A stretch of DNA of 64,000 bases from JADKAV01 sp037046735 (GTDB taxonomy: Bacteria; Actinomycetota; Actinomycetes; S36-B12; UBA10799). Location: assembly GCA_037046735.1 (NCBI GenBank), contig JBAOHC010000027.1, positions 310,001 through 374,000 of the forward strand. The letters are read 5' to 3'. A model generated the notes under the pieces. It searched no databases and was not told where the DNA came from. It was given only the letters and a program-made list of their open reading frames with translations. The position numbers and the translations under genes are program-made. Shown here piece after piece: positions 19,094 through 28,212 of this stretch (within the stretch, counting starts at the first letter, position 1; every line of letters starts with the position of its first letter).

Positions 19094-19182
19094 CAGAACC
19101 GGTCCGGGAAAAGCAAGGTGATGATCAAGTAGATGAGCAGACCCACAGCAGCCGATAATCCGACGGCCTCCATGGCGTTCAC
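19093..19182 (-). CDS. kdpF: KdpF small membrane subunit
   Basis: 29 residues if started at GTG 19182, or 26 from the internal ATG at 19173. The single helix and the end (LSAAVGLLIYLIITLLFPDRF) are typical of KdpF, which stabilises the Kdp complex at the lipid interface. The GTG start is preferred because it overlaps the stop of the upstream peptide gene (GTGA) and has AGAGGG about ten bases before it. The stop touches the kdpA start. Confidence 0.9.
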   Translation of the reverse strand: MNAMEAVGLSAAVGLLIYLIITLLFPDRF

Positions 19183-19262
19183 AGGCGCTCTATCCCTCTG
19201 AGCACCGCATAGACGAGCGCAAATGCGACGAGAATGAGCAGGGCGTAAGCAAGATCTGACAT
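19179..19262 (-). CDS. 27-residue membrane peptide leading the kdp operon
   Basis: Starts at ATG 19262 after AAGGGA and reads MSDLAYALLILVAFALVYAV then LRGIERL: one helix and a short basic tail. The stop overlaps the kdpF GTG by four bases, so it is the first translated gene of the kdp operon. From memory, similar short peptides ending in R-G-x-E-R-L precede kdpF in other actinobacteria, but no function or name is established. Tight coupling suggests a Kdp-complex accessory subunit or a translational leader. Confidence 0.7.
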   Translation of the reverse strand: MSDLAYALLILVAFALVYAVLRGIERL

Positions 19263-19554
19263 TTCAATCCCTTCCGCCTCTATGACGCGCCCGCAGACCC
19301 GGCACGAGCAGCAATCCTGACCACTCCCTGACCTACGGTCGACGGATCCTGATGAACCCCAGACCCCCGCCGAGCGCCACTTCGGCCGAGTGCGCACCTG
19401 GGCAGGGGCGGAGTCGACGGAGCACGGTTGGCACTCCTGCCGAGTGCATGCCCGACGGACAAAGGCCGGGCGAACTTAGACCGACGTTCTGGCAGGCCGG
19501 CGTGGCCTCGATCGTTGTTGGTGGTGCTGCCCGCGTGCGCGGGAAGAATGATCT
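19263..19554. promoter_or_regulatory. kdp operon upstream region
   Basis: About 290 bases between the divergently oriented end of the HNH gene and the kdp leader peptide gene; it must hold the kdp promoter and the KdpE site. I looked for a c-di-AMP (ydaO-type) riboswitch, known before some potassium genes, and did not find its conserved blocks. No clear KdpE site could be assigned by eye. Confidence 0.45.
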
Positions 19555-20665
19555 TTAAGGGTCATCGGGTCGGCTGGTGTATCGCTTGCCGCGGGGGCTG
19601 ATCCAGATGGTGGTGTTGTTCGGTCCGCGTTCCACCCGCCAGCCGCTGTGGGTTTTGATGCGGTGGTGGTATCGGCATAGCGGCTGGAGATTGTCGGCGT
19701 CGGTGGGGCCTGCGGGCCAGGGGACGATGTGGTCGAGGTCGCAGTTGCGGGCGGGCCGGCGGCAGCCCGGGAAGCGGCAGTGCCGGTCGCGGGTTCGGAC
19801 GTACCGGCGCATCTTCAGATTCGGCAGGTACCCGGCCTGTAACTGGGGCAGGGTCAGCCGGATGATCGCCGAGGGCAGTTCCAGGCGGCGCAGCAGATCA
19901 TCCGCATGGGCATCAGCGATCGGCCCGTACCCCTCGATCTCGGCCCCGTCATCGGTCATGATCACCGCGACCGGGACCTGCTCCGCGGGCGTGATCCCCG
20001 TCAACAGTTCGATGAACATGTCGGCCCGGATCGCCTCCCGGTTACCGTGAATGTTGTTCGACCGCACCCGGATCGAATCCATACACGCCGTCGCCTCCTC
20101 AGCGGTCAGATAGGCCGACAGGGTGGCCATGCCGTCCGGTTCCGGGATCAGGCTGCCTTTGCGACACGTGCGGGCCTTCTTACGGCGCCGGTCCGCGGCG
20201 TCGGCGTCGATCCGGTCGACCTGGCGGGTCAGCCACGGCCGTAGCTGCCCGCGGGTCCGGGACTGCGCGTAGCCGATCGCCCGCTCGGCCAGCCCCTGCC
20301 GGTCCGCAGGCGCCAGCCCGAGGGTGGCTGTGGCAATCTCGCGCACCTTGCCCAGGTCGATCCGCCCCTCAGTCAGCGCGGCCAGCAGCACCGGCAGATC
20401 CTGGACCACATCCACGGCCAGATCCACTATCGACGAGGCGGCACCCGGGCGACCAGACCATCGCACACGCCACCTCCGGCGGTGTCGGGTCAACCACCAC
20501 ACCGTCCGGATCGGCACCCAGCTCAGACTCCACGAACACCTGATGAAACGCCCGCAACTGCCGGGCGTGGCAGTACCCGATCACCGCCTCGGCCGCTTTC
20601 GCCGCATCGAGGGGATCCTCGTCGGAGAACATCACCTCCAGGACCGCCACCACCGAATCGTTCAT
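19555..20665 (-). CDS. DUF222/HNH endonuclease-like (13E12 type), copy 1, frameshifted
   Basis: About 369 residues when two frames are joined. The start is ATG 20665 (MNDSVVAVLEVMF). The DUF222 N-terminus runs through VVVDPTPPEVACAMVWSPG, and near 20450 the frame moves by one base in a CCCGGG run before ASSIVDLAVDVVQDLP. The C-terminal HNH nuclease motif is complete: CRFPGCRRPARNCDLDHIVPW then NLQPLCRYHHRIKTH. Such genes are multicopy in actinobacteria, and whether they are nucleases, mobile or repair-related is not settled. It is a clear paralog of the gene at 45291 and has a similar leaderless promoter. Confidence 0.8.
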
Positions 20666-20671
20666 GGTCAC

Positions 20672-20677
20672 ACCGTA
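20672..20677 (-). promoter_or_regulatory. Leaderless -10 box of HNH copy 1
   Basis: Read on the minus strand, TACGGT is followed by GTGACC and then the ATG. The preceding TTGTCGTAGCCCTTTCG resembles the same place upstream of HNH copy 2 (TTGTCGTACCCCTGTTC), so the promoter has been conserved between paralogs. Confidence 0.5.
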
Positions 20678-20934
20678 CGAAAGGGCTACGACAAGTTCTT
20701 CGGACCAGTAACTTCGCGAACACCAGTGGGCAATGGCAGGGACTGGCAGCCTCTGCAGACGAACCCGCTCATGCGGCGGATCGCGAGTTCGAGCCCCTGG
20801 CGAACACACGCCTCAGTACGGGTACGCGGCCTTGACTGCGATTTGACCACTTTGGACACACCCGGCCTGTCAGGGCCAAGATGAGAACGACCGAAGGACG
20901 CTGTTTCGGTGCGGTCACGAACCCAGGAGGCCCG

Positions 20935-22480
20935 ATGTCAGCAGCCGACACCCTCGGTGCACCAGACGCCCATCAAGCCAGCCGTGGCGCCTTCACCTCT
21001 CGCAAGGTGTTCATCCTGGCCGCGATCGGTTCCGCCGTCGGGCTGGGCAACATTTGGCGGTTCCCATACGTGGCCTACGAGAACGGCGGCGGGGCGTTCA
21101 TCATCCCCTACCTCGTTGCCCTACTGACCGCTGGTTTGCCGTTCCTGCTCTTCGACTACTCGATCGGTCACCGCTACCGGGGCTCGGCACCCCTGTCCTT
21201 CCGCCGTATGGGCCGAGGCGCCGAGGTGATGGGCTGGTGGCAGGTGGGCATCTGCGCGATCATCGCCGTCTACTACGCCGCCATCATCGCCTGGTCGCTG
21301 CGGTACGCCGTGTTCTCCCTGGACCAGGCGTGGGGGGACGACCCGGGCGCATTCCTCACTGGCGACTTCCTGCAAGTGGCCGACCCCGGCGTCGGCCTGG
21401 ACTTCGTGCCGGGCGTGCTCGCCCCACTGGTGATCGTCTGGGTGGTGGTTCTGGCGATCATGGTCGCCGGCGTGCAGAAGGGCATCGGTGCCACATCGGT
21501 GCTCTTCATCCCGCTGCTCGTCCTGGCGTTCCTGGTCCTGGTGATCCGATCCCTGTTCCTGCCCGGCGCCGCCGAGGGTCTCAACGGGCTCTTCAACCCG
21601 AACTGGAGCGCCCTGGCCGACACCGGGGTCTGGGCAGCGGCGTTCGGTCAGATCTTCTTCTCGCTGTCCATCGGCTTCGGCATCATGATCACCTACGCGT
21701 CGTACGTCGGGCGCCGCACCGACATGACCGGCTCAGGATTTGTCGTCGGATTCGCCAACTCCGGCTTCGAACTGCTGGCAGGCATCGGCGTGTTCGCCGC
21801 ACTGGGTTTCATGGCCCAGGCCAACGGGGTTGGCGTCGACGGCGTCGTGGACCAAGGACTCGGACTCGCCTTCGTCGCCTTCCCCACGATCATCTCCGAG
21901 GCGCCCGGGCGGGAGCCTGATCGGCGTGCTCTTCTTCGGCTCCTTGGTCATCGCAGGGCTGACATCCTTGGTCAGTGTCATCGAAGTCGTCATCTCGGCG
22001 GTGCGGGACAAGTTCGCGCTGGGCCGAGTGTCAGCAAGTCTGATCGTCGGCATCCCCGCCGCACTGCTGAGCATTCTGGCCTTCGCCACGACCACCGGCG
22101 TGCCGATCCTGGACACCATGGACCACTTCATCAACCGGTTCGGGATCCTGCTGGCCGCCGTGGTGAGCATGGTCGTCGTGACCTGGGTCTTGCGCGACCT
22201 GCCAGGACTGCGGGCACATATGAACGCCACCGGCTCCCTGCAACTGGGGAGATGGTGGGTGGTCCTGGTCTCGGTAGTGACACCCGCAGCCCTCACCTTC
22301 GTGCTCGTGCGCGAGTTCCAGGACACGGTGGCGTCGCCCTACGGCGACTACCCGGGCTGGTTCGTCAACGTGTTCGGCTGGGGTTCGGCGATCGCCGTCA
22401 TGGTGCTGGCGGTCGTGGCGACGTTCATCCCCTGGAACAAACAGGTCAGTCTCGTCGAACCCCTTGGGGAGGACCAATGA
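20935..22480 (+). CDS. Sodium-dependent NSS transporter, large subunit, frameshifted
   Basis: About 514 residues after joining two frames, with roughly twelve helices. The ATG at 20935 follows AGGAGG. The NSS signature is plain: IGSAVGLGNIWRFPYVAYENGGGAF. Near 21910 (a GGGCGGG run) the frame moves by one: the first ends TIISEAPG and the second resumes GGSLIGVLFFGSLVIAGLTS. One extra base explains it. The family couples sodium entry to uptake of amino acids or amines. The large-plus-small architecture is that of MetP/MetS methionine-alanine importers of Corynebacterium, but the downstream eutBC genes suggest ethanolamine as the substrate here (inference). Confidence 0.82.
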
Positions 22481-22605
22481 GCGGGTCAGCGATCATCATG
22501 ATGCTCGTCGCGATGCTGGTGCTGTGGGGCGGTCTGGTGCTGGCGACCATCAACCTCGTGCGGTACAAGGGCGAGGAGCCCGACGAGGTGCTGCGCGACC
22601 TGTGA
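22477..22605 (+). CDS. MetS-like small subunit of NSS transporter
   Basis: 42 residues: one long helix (IIMMLVAMLVLWGGLVLATI) and a short tail NLVRYKGEEPDEVLRDL. This is the shape of the MetS small subunit found immediately downstream of MetP-type NSS transporters, which is needed for transport. The start overlaps the transporter stop (ATGA). Because the small gene overlaps and is intact, the transporter is probably functional and its frame break is probably a sequence artefact. Confidence 0.82.
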   Translation: MSGSAIIMMLVAMLVLWGGLVLATINLVRYKGEEPDEVLRDL

Positions 22606-22667
22606 GATCGCCGCTGCGGTCGGCGACGAGTTGCGTCCCCGAGACCCCAGCCGCGACGATCGGGAAC

Positions 22668-24044
22668 ATGCGCCGCAGCGCCACGATCGGCCAGCACACG
22701 TACACGTTCGCTGATCTGCGAGAGGTGATGGCCAAGGCGACCCCGGAACGCAGCGGCGATCATCTGGCGGCGGTGTCGGCGCACTCGGAACAGGAGCGGG
22801 TCGCCGCGCAGGTGTGCCTGGCTGACACCCCGTTGCGGGCTTTCCTCGACGAAACTCTGGTCCCCTACGAGATCGACGAGGTGACACGCCTGATCCTCGA
22901 CACCCACGACACGCGGGCCTTCGAGCCGATCGCCGCCCTTACGGTGGGTGAGTTCCGGGATCACCTCCTGGCCGAGACCACCGACGCCGATGCGCTGGCC
23001 GACCTCGCGCCGGGCATCACCCCGGAGATGGCGGCCGCCGTGAGCAAGATCATGCGCAACCAGGATCTGGTGGCGGTGGCCAGCAGATGTCAGGTCGTAA
23101 CTGCCTTCCGCAACACACTGGGCCTGCCGGGCAGGCTGTCTTCGCGCATCCAGCCCAACGACCCCACCGACGACCCACGCGGGATCGCCGCCTCGATCGT
23201 GGACGGGTTGCTGTACGGCTGCGGGGACGCCTGCATCGGCATCAACCCGGCGACGGACAGCGTGCGCCGCACCGTCGAACTGGTGACGATGCTCGACGAC
23301 ATCATCAGCACCTACTCGATTCCCACCCAGAGTTGTGTCCTCGCACATCTGTCGAACACACTTCTGGCCATCGAGGCCGGCGCCCCGGTAGATCTGGTCT
23401 TCCAGAGCATCGCCGGCACCCAAGCCGCCAACCAGAGCTTCGGCATCTCCCTGGGCATGCTGCGAGAAGCGCACGACGCGGCCCGGTCGTTGGGGCGGGG
23501 GTCGGTCGGCAACAACGTCATGTACTTCGAGACCGGGCAGGGGTCATGCCTGTCCGCTGACGCCCATCACGGCGTTGACCAGCAGACCCTCGAAGCCCGC
23601 GCCTACGGTGTCGCCCGGGCCTTCTCGCCACTGCTGGTCAACACGGTTGTCGGTTTCATCGGCCCGGAGTACCTCTACGACGGCAAGCAGATCCGGCGGG
23701 CCGGTCTGGAGGACCATTTCTGCGGCAAACTGCTCGGCCTGCCGATGGGCGTCGACGTGTGTTTCACCGCGCACGCCGAAGCCGATTCCAACGACTCCGA
23801 CGACCTCATGACGCTGCTCGGCGTGGCCGGCTGCACGTACTTCATGGGAGTGCCTGGCGCCGACGACGTCATGCTGGAGTACCAGTCGACCAGCTATCAC
23901 GACATCGCCTACCTCCACCGGCAGTTGGACAAGCGTCCAGCGCCCGAATTCGACCTCTGGCTGCAGGCCCGCGGCATCACCAACAGACTCGGCCTGCTGC
24001 AGGTGGATGATGGTCCGCATCCCCTGCGGGAGATAACCCTGTGA
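22668..24044 (+). CDS. eutB: Ethanolamine ammonia-lyase large subunit EutB
   Basis: 458 residues. With EutC and adenosylcobalamin it splits ethanolamine to acetaldehyde and ammonia. The ATG at 22668 (MRRSATIGQHTYTFADLREVM) gives the expected N-terminus TYTFADLREVMAKATPERSGD. Conserved blocks include RIQPNDPTDDPRGI, GCGDACIGINPATDS, IPTQSCVLAHLSNTL, SIAGTQAANQSFG, NVMYFETGQGSCLSA and LPMGVDVCFTAHAEAD. It follows metS by 60 bases and overlaps eutC. No eut shell-protein gene or acetaldehyde dehydrogenase lies here, so the pathway is presumably cytosolic, with the later steps elsewhere. Confidence 0.95.
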   Translation: MRRSATIGQHTYTFADLREVMAKATPERSGDHLAAVSAHSEQERVAAQVCLADTPLRAFLDETLVPYEIDEVTRLILDTHDTRAFEPIAALTVGEFRDHLLAETTDADALADLAPGITPEMAAAVSKIMRNQDLVAVASRCQVVTAFRNTLGLPGRLSSRIQPNDPTDDPRGIAASIVDGLLYGCGDACIGINPATDSVRRTVELVTMLDDIISTYSIPTQSCVLAHLSNTLLAIEAGAPVDLVFQSIAGTQAANQSFGISLGMLREAHDAARSLGRGSVGNNVMYFETGQGSCLSADAHHGVDQQTLEARAYGVARAFSPLLVNTVVGFIGPEYLYDGKQIRRAGLEDHFCGKLLGLPMGVDVCFTAHAEADSNDSDDLMTLLGVAGCTYFMGVPGADDVMLEYQSTSYHDIAYLHRQLDKRPAPEFDLWLQARGITNRLGLLQVDDGPHPLREITL

Positions 24045-24757
24045 GCGCCAGGATCGGTCTGGGACGCAGCGGCGTCAGCATGCCGACCAGTCAACTGCTC
24101 GCCATGCAAGCCGACCTGGCGCTGGCCCGGGATGCGGTGCGGGCCACGTTCGATGCCGAACATATCGCCGCCGATCTGCGCACCGCAGCCATCGAGTCGG
24201 TGATCGTGAGCACCGCCGCTCATGATCGGGAGGACTATCTGCGACGGCCCGACCACGGCCGAGCACTTTCGGAGGAATCCGCTGATGAGCTCGCGTCGAT
24301 GAGCATGGGGGCGGACCTCGCGCTGATCATCAGCGACGGGCTGTCCGCGACCGCCGCGAACCGGCACGCGGTGTCACTGGTCCGGGCGTTGCTGGCGGAT
24401 CTGTCGGTGAGCGTGGCGCCGGTGGTCATCGCACCGCTGGCCCGGGTCGGTCTGCTCAACGACGTGGGCGCTGCGCTCGGCACCCGATCTGCGGCAATCG
24501 TGCTCGGCGAGCGTCCGGGATCCTCGGCACCCGACAGCCTGAGCTTCTACTTCGAGATGTCCCCGACCCGCGGCCTGACAGACGCCGACCGCAATTGCAT
24601 CTCGAACATCCGACCCGGTGGTCTGCCCGTTGAGATCGCCGCCCTGCAGGCTGCAGCGCTGATCCAGGGCGGGTTACGAGCGGGGATCAGCGGCACGGGG
24701 TTGAAACTCGAGTACGACGACCACCGTGAGGTAGGTCCGGTCACCGGAATCGATTAG
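24041..24757 (+). CDS. eutC: Ethanolamine ammonia-lyase small subunit EutC
   Basis: 238 residues. The GTG at 24041 overlaps the eutB stop (GTGA). The N-terminus ARIGLGRSGVSMPTSQLLAMQADLALARDAV and later blocks VIVSTAAHDREDYLRRPD, LALIISDGLSATA, VVIAPLARVGLLNDVG and the end RNCISNIRPGGLPVEIAA are typical of EutC, which contributes to the cobalamin pocket. Last gene of the NSS-metS-eutB-eutC unit. No cobalamin riboswitch was seen upstream of the operon. Confidence 0.94.
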   Translation: MSARIGLGRSGVSMPTSQLLAMQADLALARDAVRATFDAEHIAADLRTAAIESVIVSTAAHDREDYLRRPDHGRALSEESADELASMSMGADLALIISDGLSATAANRHAVSLVRALLADLSVSVAPVVIAPLARVGLLNDVGAALGTRSAAIVLGERPGSSAPDSLSFYFEMSPTRGLTDADRNCISNIRPGGLPVEIAALQAAALIQGGLRAGISGTGLKLEYDDHREVGPVTGID

Positions 24758-25212
24758 ATCCTGGGGCTGATCTTCACCACCTGCCCGGCCGACCCCACCA
24801 CACAGTCCTTTGGCCAGCTCAGAGGAATCCCGCCGAGAGTCAGGCAGGCTGAGCAAGTGGGCAGTTGTCGCTGCGACACGCCGAACGGATTCGCACCTTC
24901 TGCCCAGCCCTTGCCGCTCTGACGGATCCGTTCGTCCGGCGCGGACGTGGTTCGCGCTGCAGCGGACCCCGCACAACTCAAGATCCCTGACGGGCCTGCC
25001 GCATCCTCAGAGTTGGCCACTGGCCTGCGCCGGTCAAGGACCTCCAGCCAGCCTGTCCGTGGTCCCGGCACGGAAGGTGGGCACCGGCAATGGCCACATC
25101 CTGCCCCCGAAGCGGGCCACCGTGGCAGGTCAACAGTGCACTGCGACGTGCCGCTACCGCCCGTGGCGGCGCCAGAGCGATCCTCCGCAGGAGCCGATTG
25201 ATCAGTGTGTTC
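24758..25212. other. Convergent intergenic region
   Basis: About 455 bases between convergent genes. It contains one family A palindromic repeat. The rest has open frames without recognisable protein; I see nothing else. Confidence 0.5.
24858..24906. repeat. Dispersed palindromic repeat, family A, copy 3
   Basis: Best-bounded copy, 49 bases: TGGGCAGTTGTCGC, core with GCGACACGCCGAACGG, and GCACCTTCTGCCCA. The seven terminal bases TGGGCAG and CTGCCCA are exact inverted repeats. Confidence 0.8.
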
Positions 25213-25875
25213 TCAACTCTTGCGGGCCGCGCGGTACACCAGCGTCCACGCGGTCAGCGTCCACCACGCGACAAGCCCGATGACCAGCCAGAAGAAGATG
25301 GCGGCCGGCGTGCCCTTGATGAAAAACACGTTGACCGCCGAGAGCAGGAAGTAGATCAGGCCAGCGATCAGCAGGATCAAGGAGGTGATCAGCCACCTCT
25401 GGAACTTCCGTCCCAGGGTGGCGAAGTTGTCCCCGAGGGCGTTGCGCTGGCCATCCATCGCCGCGATCGGCAGGAACGGGGTCAGCGCTGCCACCAGCAG
25501 CACCAAGACGGGCTGGATCAACGACACCAGCAGCACCAGCAGCCACTGCAGCAGCGCCCAGCCCGTGAATGCGCCGAGGTGGGCCTTGACCCGGCCCACC
25601 ACCGACATGCCGTCCCGGTCGACCGCCGTCAGGGCACACGACGTGAGGACCGCGTACAGCAGCATTGCGCTGACCGCAGAGACGACGAACGCGACGAAGA
25701 AGCCAAGGCTGAACCCCGACTGCGTGTTGACCCACGTCAGCGCGGCCTGCACCACCGTATTGACGGCGATGAACAATAGCGCTGGGCCAGCGGTGCGCCA
25801 CATGACCAGCAATGCGCGGAAAAGCGCGGAAAAGCGATAGGTGGCCGGGGTGGGCCGCGCTACTTCAGTAGTCAC
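25213..25875 (-). CDS. Polytopic membrane protein of unknown function
   Basis: 220 residues with about five or six helices, including PALLFIAVNTVVQAALTW, FFVAFVVSAVSAMLLYAVL, LLQWLLVLLVSLIQPVLVLLVAAL, LITSLILLIAGLIYFLL and IFFWLVIGLVAWWTLTAW. No family was recognised. Third gene of a leftward operon; its start overlaps the lipoprotein stop by four bases, which suggests that it works with the lipoprotein and the phosphoesterase at the membrane. Confidence 0.75.
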   Translation of the reverse strand: MTTEVARPTPATYRFSALFRALLVMWRTAGPALLFIAVNTVVQAALTWVNTQSGFSLGFFVAFVVSAVSAMLLYAVLTSCALTAVDRDGMSVVGRVKAHLGAFTGWALLQWLLVLLVSLIQPVLVLLVAALTPFLPIAAMDGQRNALGDNFATLGRKFQRWLITSLILLIAGLIYFLLSAVNVFFIKGTPAAIFFWLVIGLVAWWTLTAWTLVYRAARKS

Positions 25876-26252
25876 TTCGCCTCCTGTGCGTTATCTGCGA
25901 GCACGGTCTGGACCTGTCCGTTGAAGATCTCCCTGGCGTTCACCGTGACCTTCAGCGAGATCACCGCGGGTGAATCGGCGCCGTACTCGGTCTTGGTCGC
26001 CCCGAAGGCTTCCTTCATCTGGGCCTCCGACCGAATAGCACCGCCAGTGCGGGTGGTACCCGTGCAGACGTAGAGATCCCCCGCGAGCTCGCACGTGGGT
26101 GCCACGTCGATCGGCACCTTCTCCTGCACGAGCACATCATTGGTGGCGATCCGTACCGCGGTGATCTCCGCGCCGGCGACCGGCTGCAACTGCGCGATCT
26201 GGCTGCACCCTGCCAGCGGGATCAGCGCCAGGACGGCGATCATCCTCTTCAT
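25872..26252 (-). CDS. Small lipoprotein
   Basis: 126 residues. A lipoprotein signal with lipobox LAGC (C16) is present after MKRMIAVLALIP, so the protein should be anchored on the outer face of the membrane. The mature part has two further cysteines (TCELAGDLYVCTGTT), probably a disulfide, and then LKVTVNAREIFNGQVQTVL. No known family was recognised. It overlaps the phosphoesterase stop and the membrane-protein start by four bases each. Confidence 0.75.
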   Translation of the reverse strand: MKRMIAVLALIPLAGCSQIAQLQPVAGAEITAVRIATNDVLVQEKVPIDVAPTCELAGDLYVCTGTTRTGGAIRSEAQMKEAFGATKTEYGADSPAVISLKVTVNAREIFNGQVQTVLADNAQEAK

Positions 26253-28048
26253 GCCCCGGCCCCTTTCGTGTTCTTGAGGACCGTGGCTCTTCGCTTCATG
26301 ATCTCCTTGTCCAGATCAGCGTCGGAGATCTTCTCGAGATCGAACGGCGCCGGCAAGACCAGTTCGACGTTGCGGTCCAGATCCGATCCCAAGAGGGCGA
26401 ACGGCGTGGCCGTCCAGTCGTTGCTGGCCAGTTCCCGGCTCAGGGTCGCAATGCCCACCTGGGACAGGTCGCCGGCGGTCCACTGAGCCGGTGAGGCGTG
26501 GTCGAGCACGACCGCGAAGATCGACATCGTGCCGTCGCGGTTGTCACAGAAGTCCACGACCTGCTGCTGCTGCGGGTAGTCGATGCACGACGCGGTGGTG
26601 ATCTCCCAGAACCCACCGGTGTTGTCGGCGTTCGGATGCGCCTTGATCGTGTTGGTGTGGGTGTGGCCGTTGAGCCAGGCCACCATGTTCGGGTACTTCA
26701 CCAGCATGGCGATGAACTCGTCAGCGTGGATCAGCGGTTCGCCGGGGTGGAAGGGGGATTCGGCGGTGTTCTCCAGCGTCAGGCTGTTGTGGTGGCTGAG
26801 CACGATCGCCAGCTTGTCCTGCGCCACGCACTCCTGCAGACCCGCCTCCAGCCAATCGAACTGGTTCTTGGGCACCGCCCCGTCCGCCCCGGTGAGCCGG
26901 TTACAGGTGTCAAGGCCGAATAGCCTCAGGTTCGGGCCGATGTCCGTGGTCCAGAACGTGGTGTTCTCGTCGAGATTGGCTTGGGTGAAACCGTGGCCGA
27001 CCGGCCCCGGTCCAGCGCCGGTGTCCTCGAAGTGGGCAGCCATGAAGTCCTGGCCCTGCAGAAGTTGGCGTCCCGGATCCGCCTCGACGCGCTTGAAGCC
27101 ACCGACCAGGCCGAACTGCTGGCGCAGGAAGTCCAGACCGCGCTGCAGCGGGCTGGTGTCGGTGGCCATCCCGGTGAACTGGTCGGTCATCCACGATGGG
27201 AACGACCAGTACTTCGTGTGCCCGGTCGCCAGGGAACGTAAGGAGTCGTCTTGCCCGACGAAACCGTTGAGCAGGACATCGTGATTGCCGAACACCGAGA
27301 ACCACGGCGCGGGCATGCCTGGGCTGGCGATCTCGGTCGTGACGATCGCTTGCATCAGCCCCGGAATGCGTGGGAATCCGTAGACCCCCCACACGTCCCC
27401 GGCCGGATCGTCCGGGTGGTAGGCGTAGGTGGCCTCCGGCCAGACCTCGACTCCTTCGTACTCACCTTGGGCACCGGAGTTGGCCATGACCGGCACACCG
27501 TCCATGACTTTGATGTACCACCGGGTCTCCATGTTGGAGATCTGGTCGGAGGAGTCGCCAGTGTTGACCACCGCCGCCATCGGGGCGCCGGTCACGGGGC
27601 TGTTGGCGGCCTCGCTGAACGCTTTCACCATCTGGGCCTGCACGAACAGCGACATCGACTGCTGCGGCCGGCAGGTGCCTGGCAGCAGAGTCATGCTGAA
27701 CTCGTTGGTCGGCTCCAGCCGGGCGGGCGACTGGGTGTCCTGGATATGGATGTCGGAGGTGTGACCCAGGTAGGCCAGAGAGCGACGCCTCGCAGCACGG
27801 CCCGGGGACGGCGCGGATCCCACCAGATCCTCGCGCACGATGAAGGGCTCGCCGGGCGCGGTGAGCAAGGTGCGGTAGGCGCGGTTGCCGGTCGAGGACT
27901 GCCGGATCGTCTCGCGCAGAGTCGACGGCACATCGGCCGGGGCCAATGGCGCGGCCAAAGCACTTCCGACCATCGATCTCGGTAGACCCAGCGTCGCCGC
28001 CAGGGCACCGCTCACCGCGATGAATGATCGTCGGCTCATGTTTCCCAT
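26249..28048 (-). CDS. TIGR03767-type Tat-exported metallophosphoesterase
   Basis: 599 residues from the ATG at 28048, which follows GAAGGAG; a start eleven codons earlier is possible. The twin-arginine signal is SRRSFIAVSGALAATLGLP. Metal-binding motifs are in order: LGHTSDIHIQD, VNTGDSSDQ, VFGNHDVLL, LSHHNSLTL and LNGHTHTNTI, so a two-metal site should form. The length and inserts fit the actinobacterial TIGR03767 family, which has no assigned substrate. First gene of the operon with the lipoprotein and membrane protein; export by Tat fits a cofactor-loaded extracytoplasmic enzyme. Confidence 0.88.
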   Translation of the reverse strand: MGNMSRRSFIAVSGALAATLGLPRSMVGSALAAPLAPADVPSTLRETIRQSSTGNRAYRTLLTAPGEPFIVREDLVGSAPSPGRAARRRSLAYLGHTSDIHIQDTQSPARLEPTNEFSMTLLPGTCRPQQSMSLFVQAQMVKAFSEAANSPVTGAPMAAVVNTGDSSDQISNMETRWYIKVMDGVPVMANSGAQGEYEGVEVWPEATYAYHPDDPAGDVWGVYGFPRIPGLMQAIVTTEIASPGMPAPWFSVFGNHDVLLNGFVGQDDSLRSLATGHTKYWSFPSWMTDQFTGMATDTSPLQRGLDFLRQQFGLVGGFKRVEADPGRQLLQGQDFMAAHFEDTGAGPGPVGHGFTQANLDENTTFWTTDIGPNLRLFGLDTCNRLTGADGAVPKNQFDWLEAGLQECVAQDKLAIVLSHHNSLTLENTAESPFHPGEPLIHADEFIAMLVKYPNMVAWLNGHTHTNTIKAHPNADNTGGFWEITTASCIDYPQQQQVVDFCDNRDGTMSIFAVVLDHASPAQWTAGDLSQVGIATLSRELASNDWTATPFALLGSDLDRNVELVLPAPFDLEKISDADLDKEIMKRRATVLKNTKGAGA

Positions 28049-28212
28049 GCCCGCTCCTTCGTGATCGAACGCAATCGACATCGTTGCATGGAGCGAGCCA
28101 GGATCTTGCGACTTCGACCTCGCGCCGTCGGGTGTTCGCTGGAATGACCCATCGGCTGGCCCGCAGGTCCGCGGGTAGCATCGAGATGTCGCCGATCAGT
28201 GAGGTATCGCGT

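Noticed and set aside
19263..19554. c-di-AMP riboswitch before the kdp operon
   Set aside because: A few G-rich words resemble the motif, but the conserved pseudoknot blocks are missing.
21880..21930. Programmed frameshifting in the NSS gene
   Set aside because: No slippery heptamer with a shared design is seen at this or the other eight breaks, and family members are encoded in one frame; sequence error is simpler.
24810..25283. 157-codon frame running through family A copy 3
   Set aside because: It crosses a non-coding repeat and the convergent gene's end, and shows no conserved feature.
28024..28212. Upstream extension of the six-cysteine protein
   Set aside because: It would overlap the start and leader of the divergent phosphoesterase gene and has no ribosome site; GTG 28213 does.
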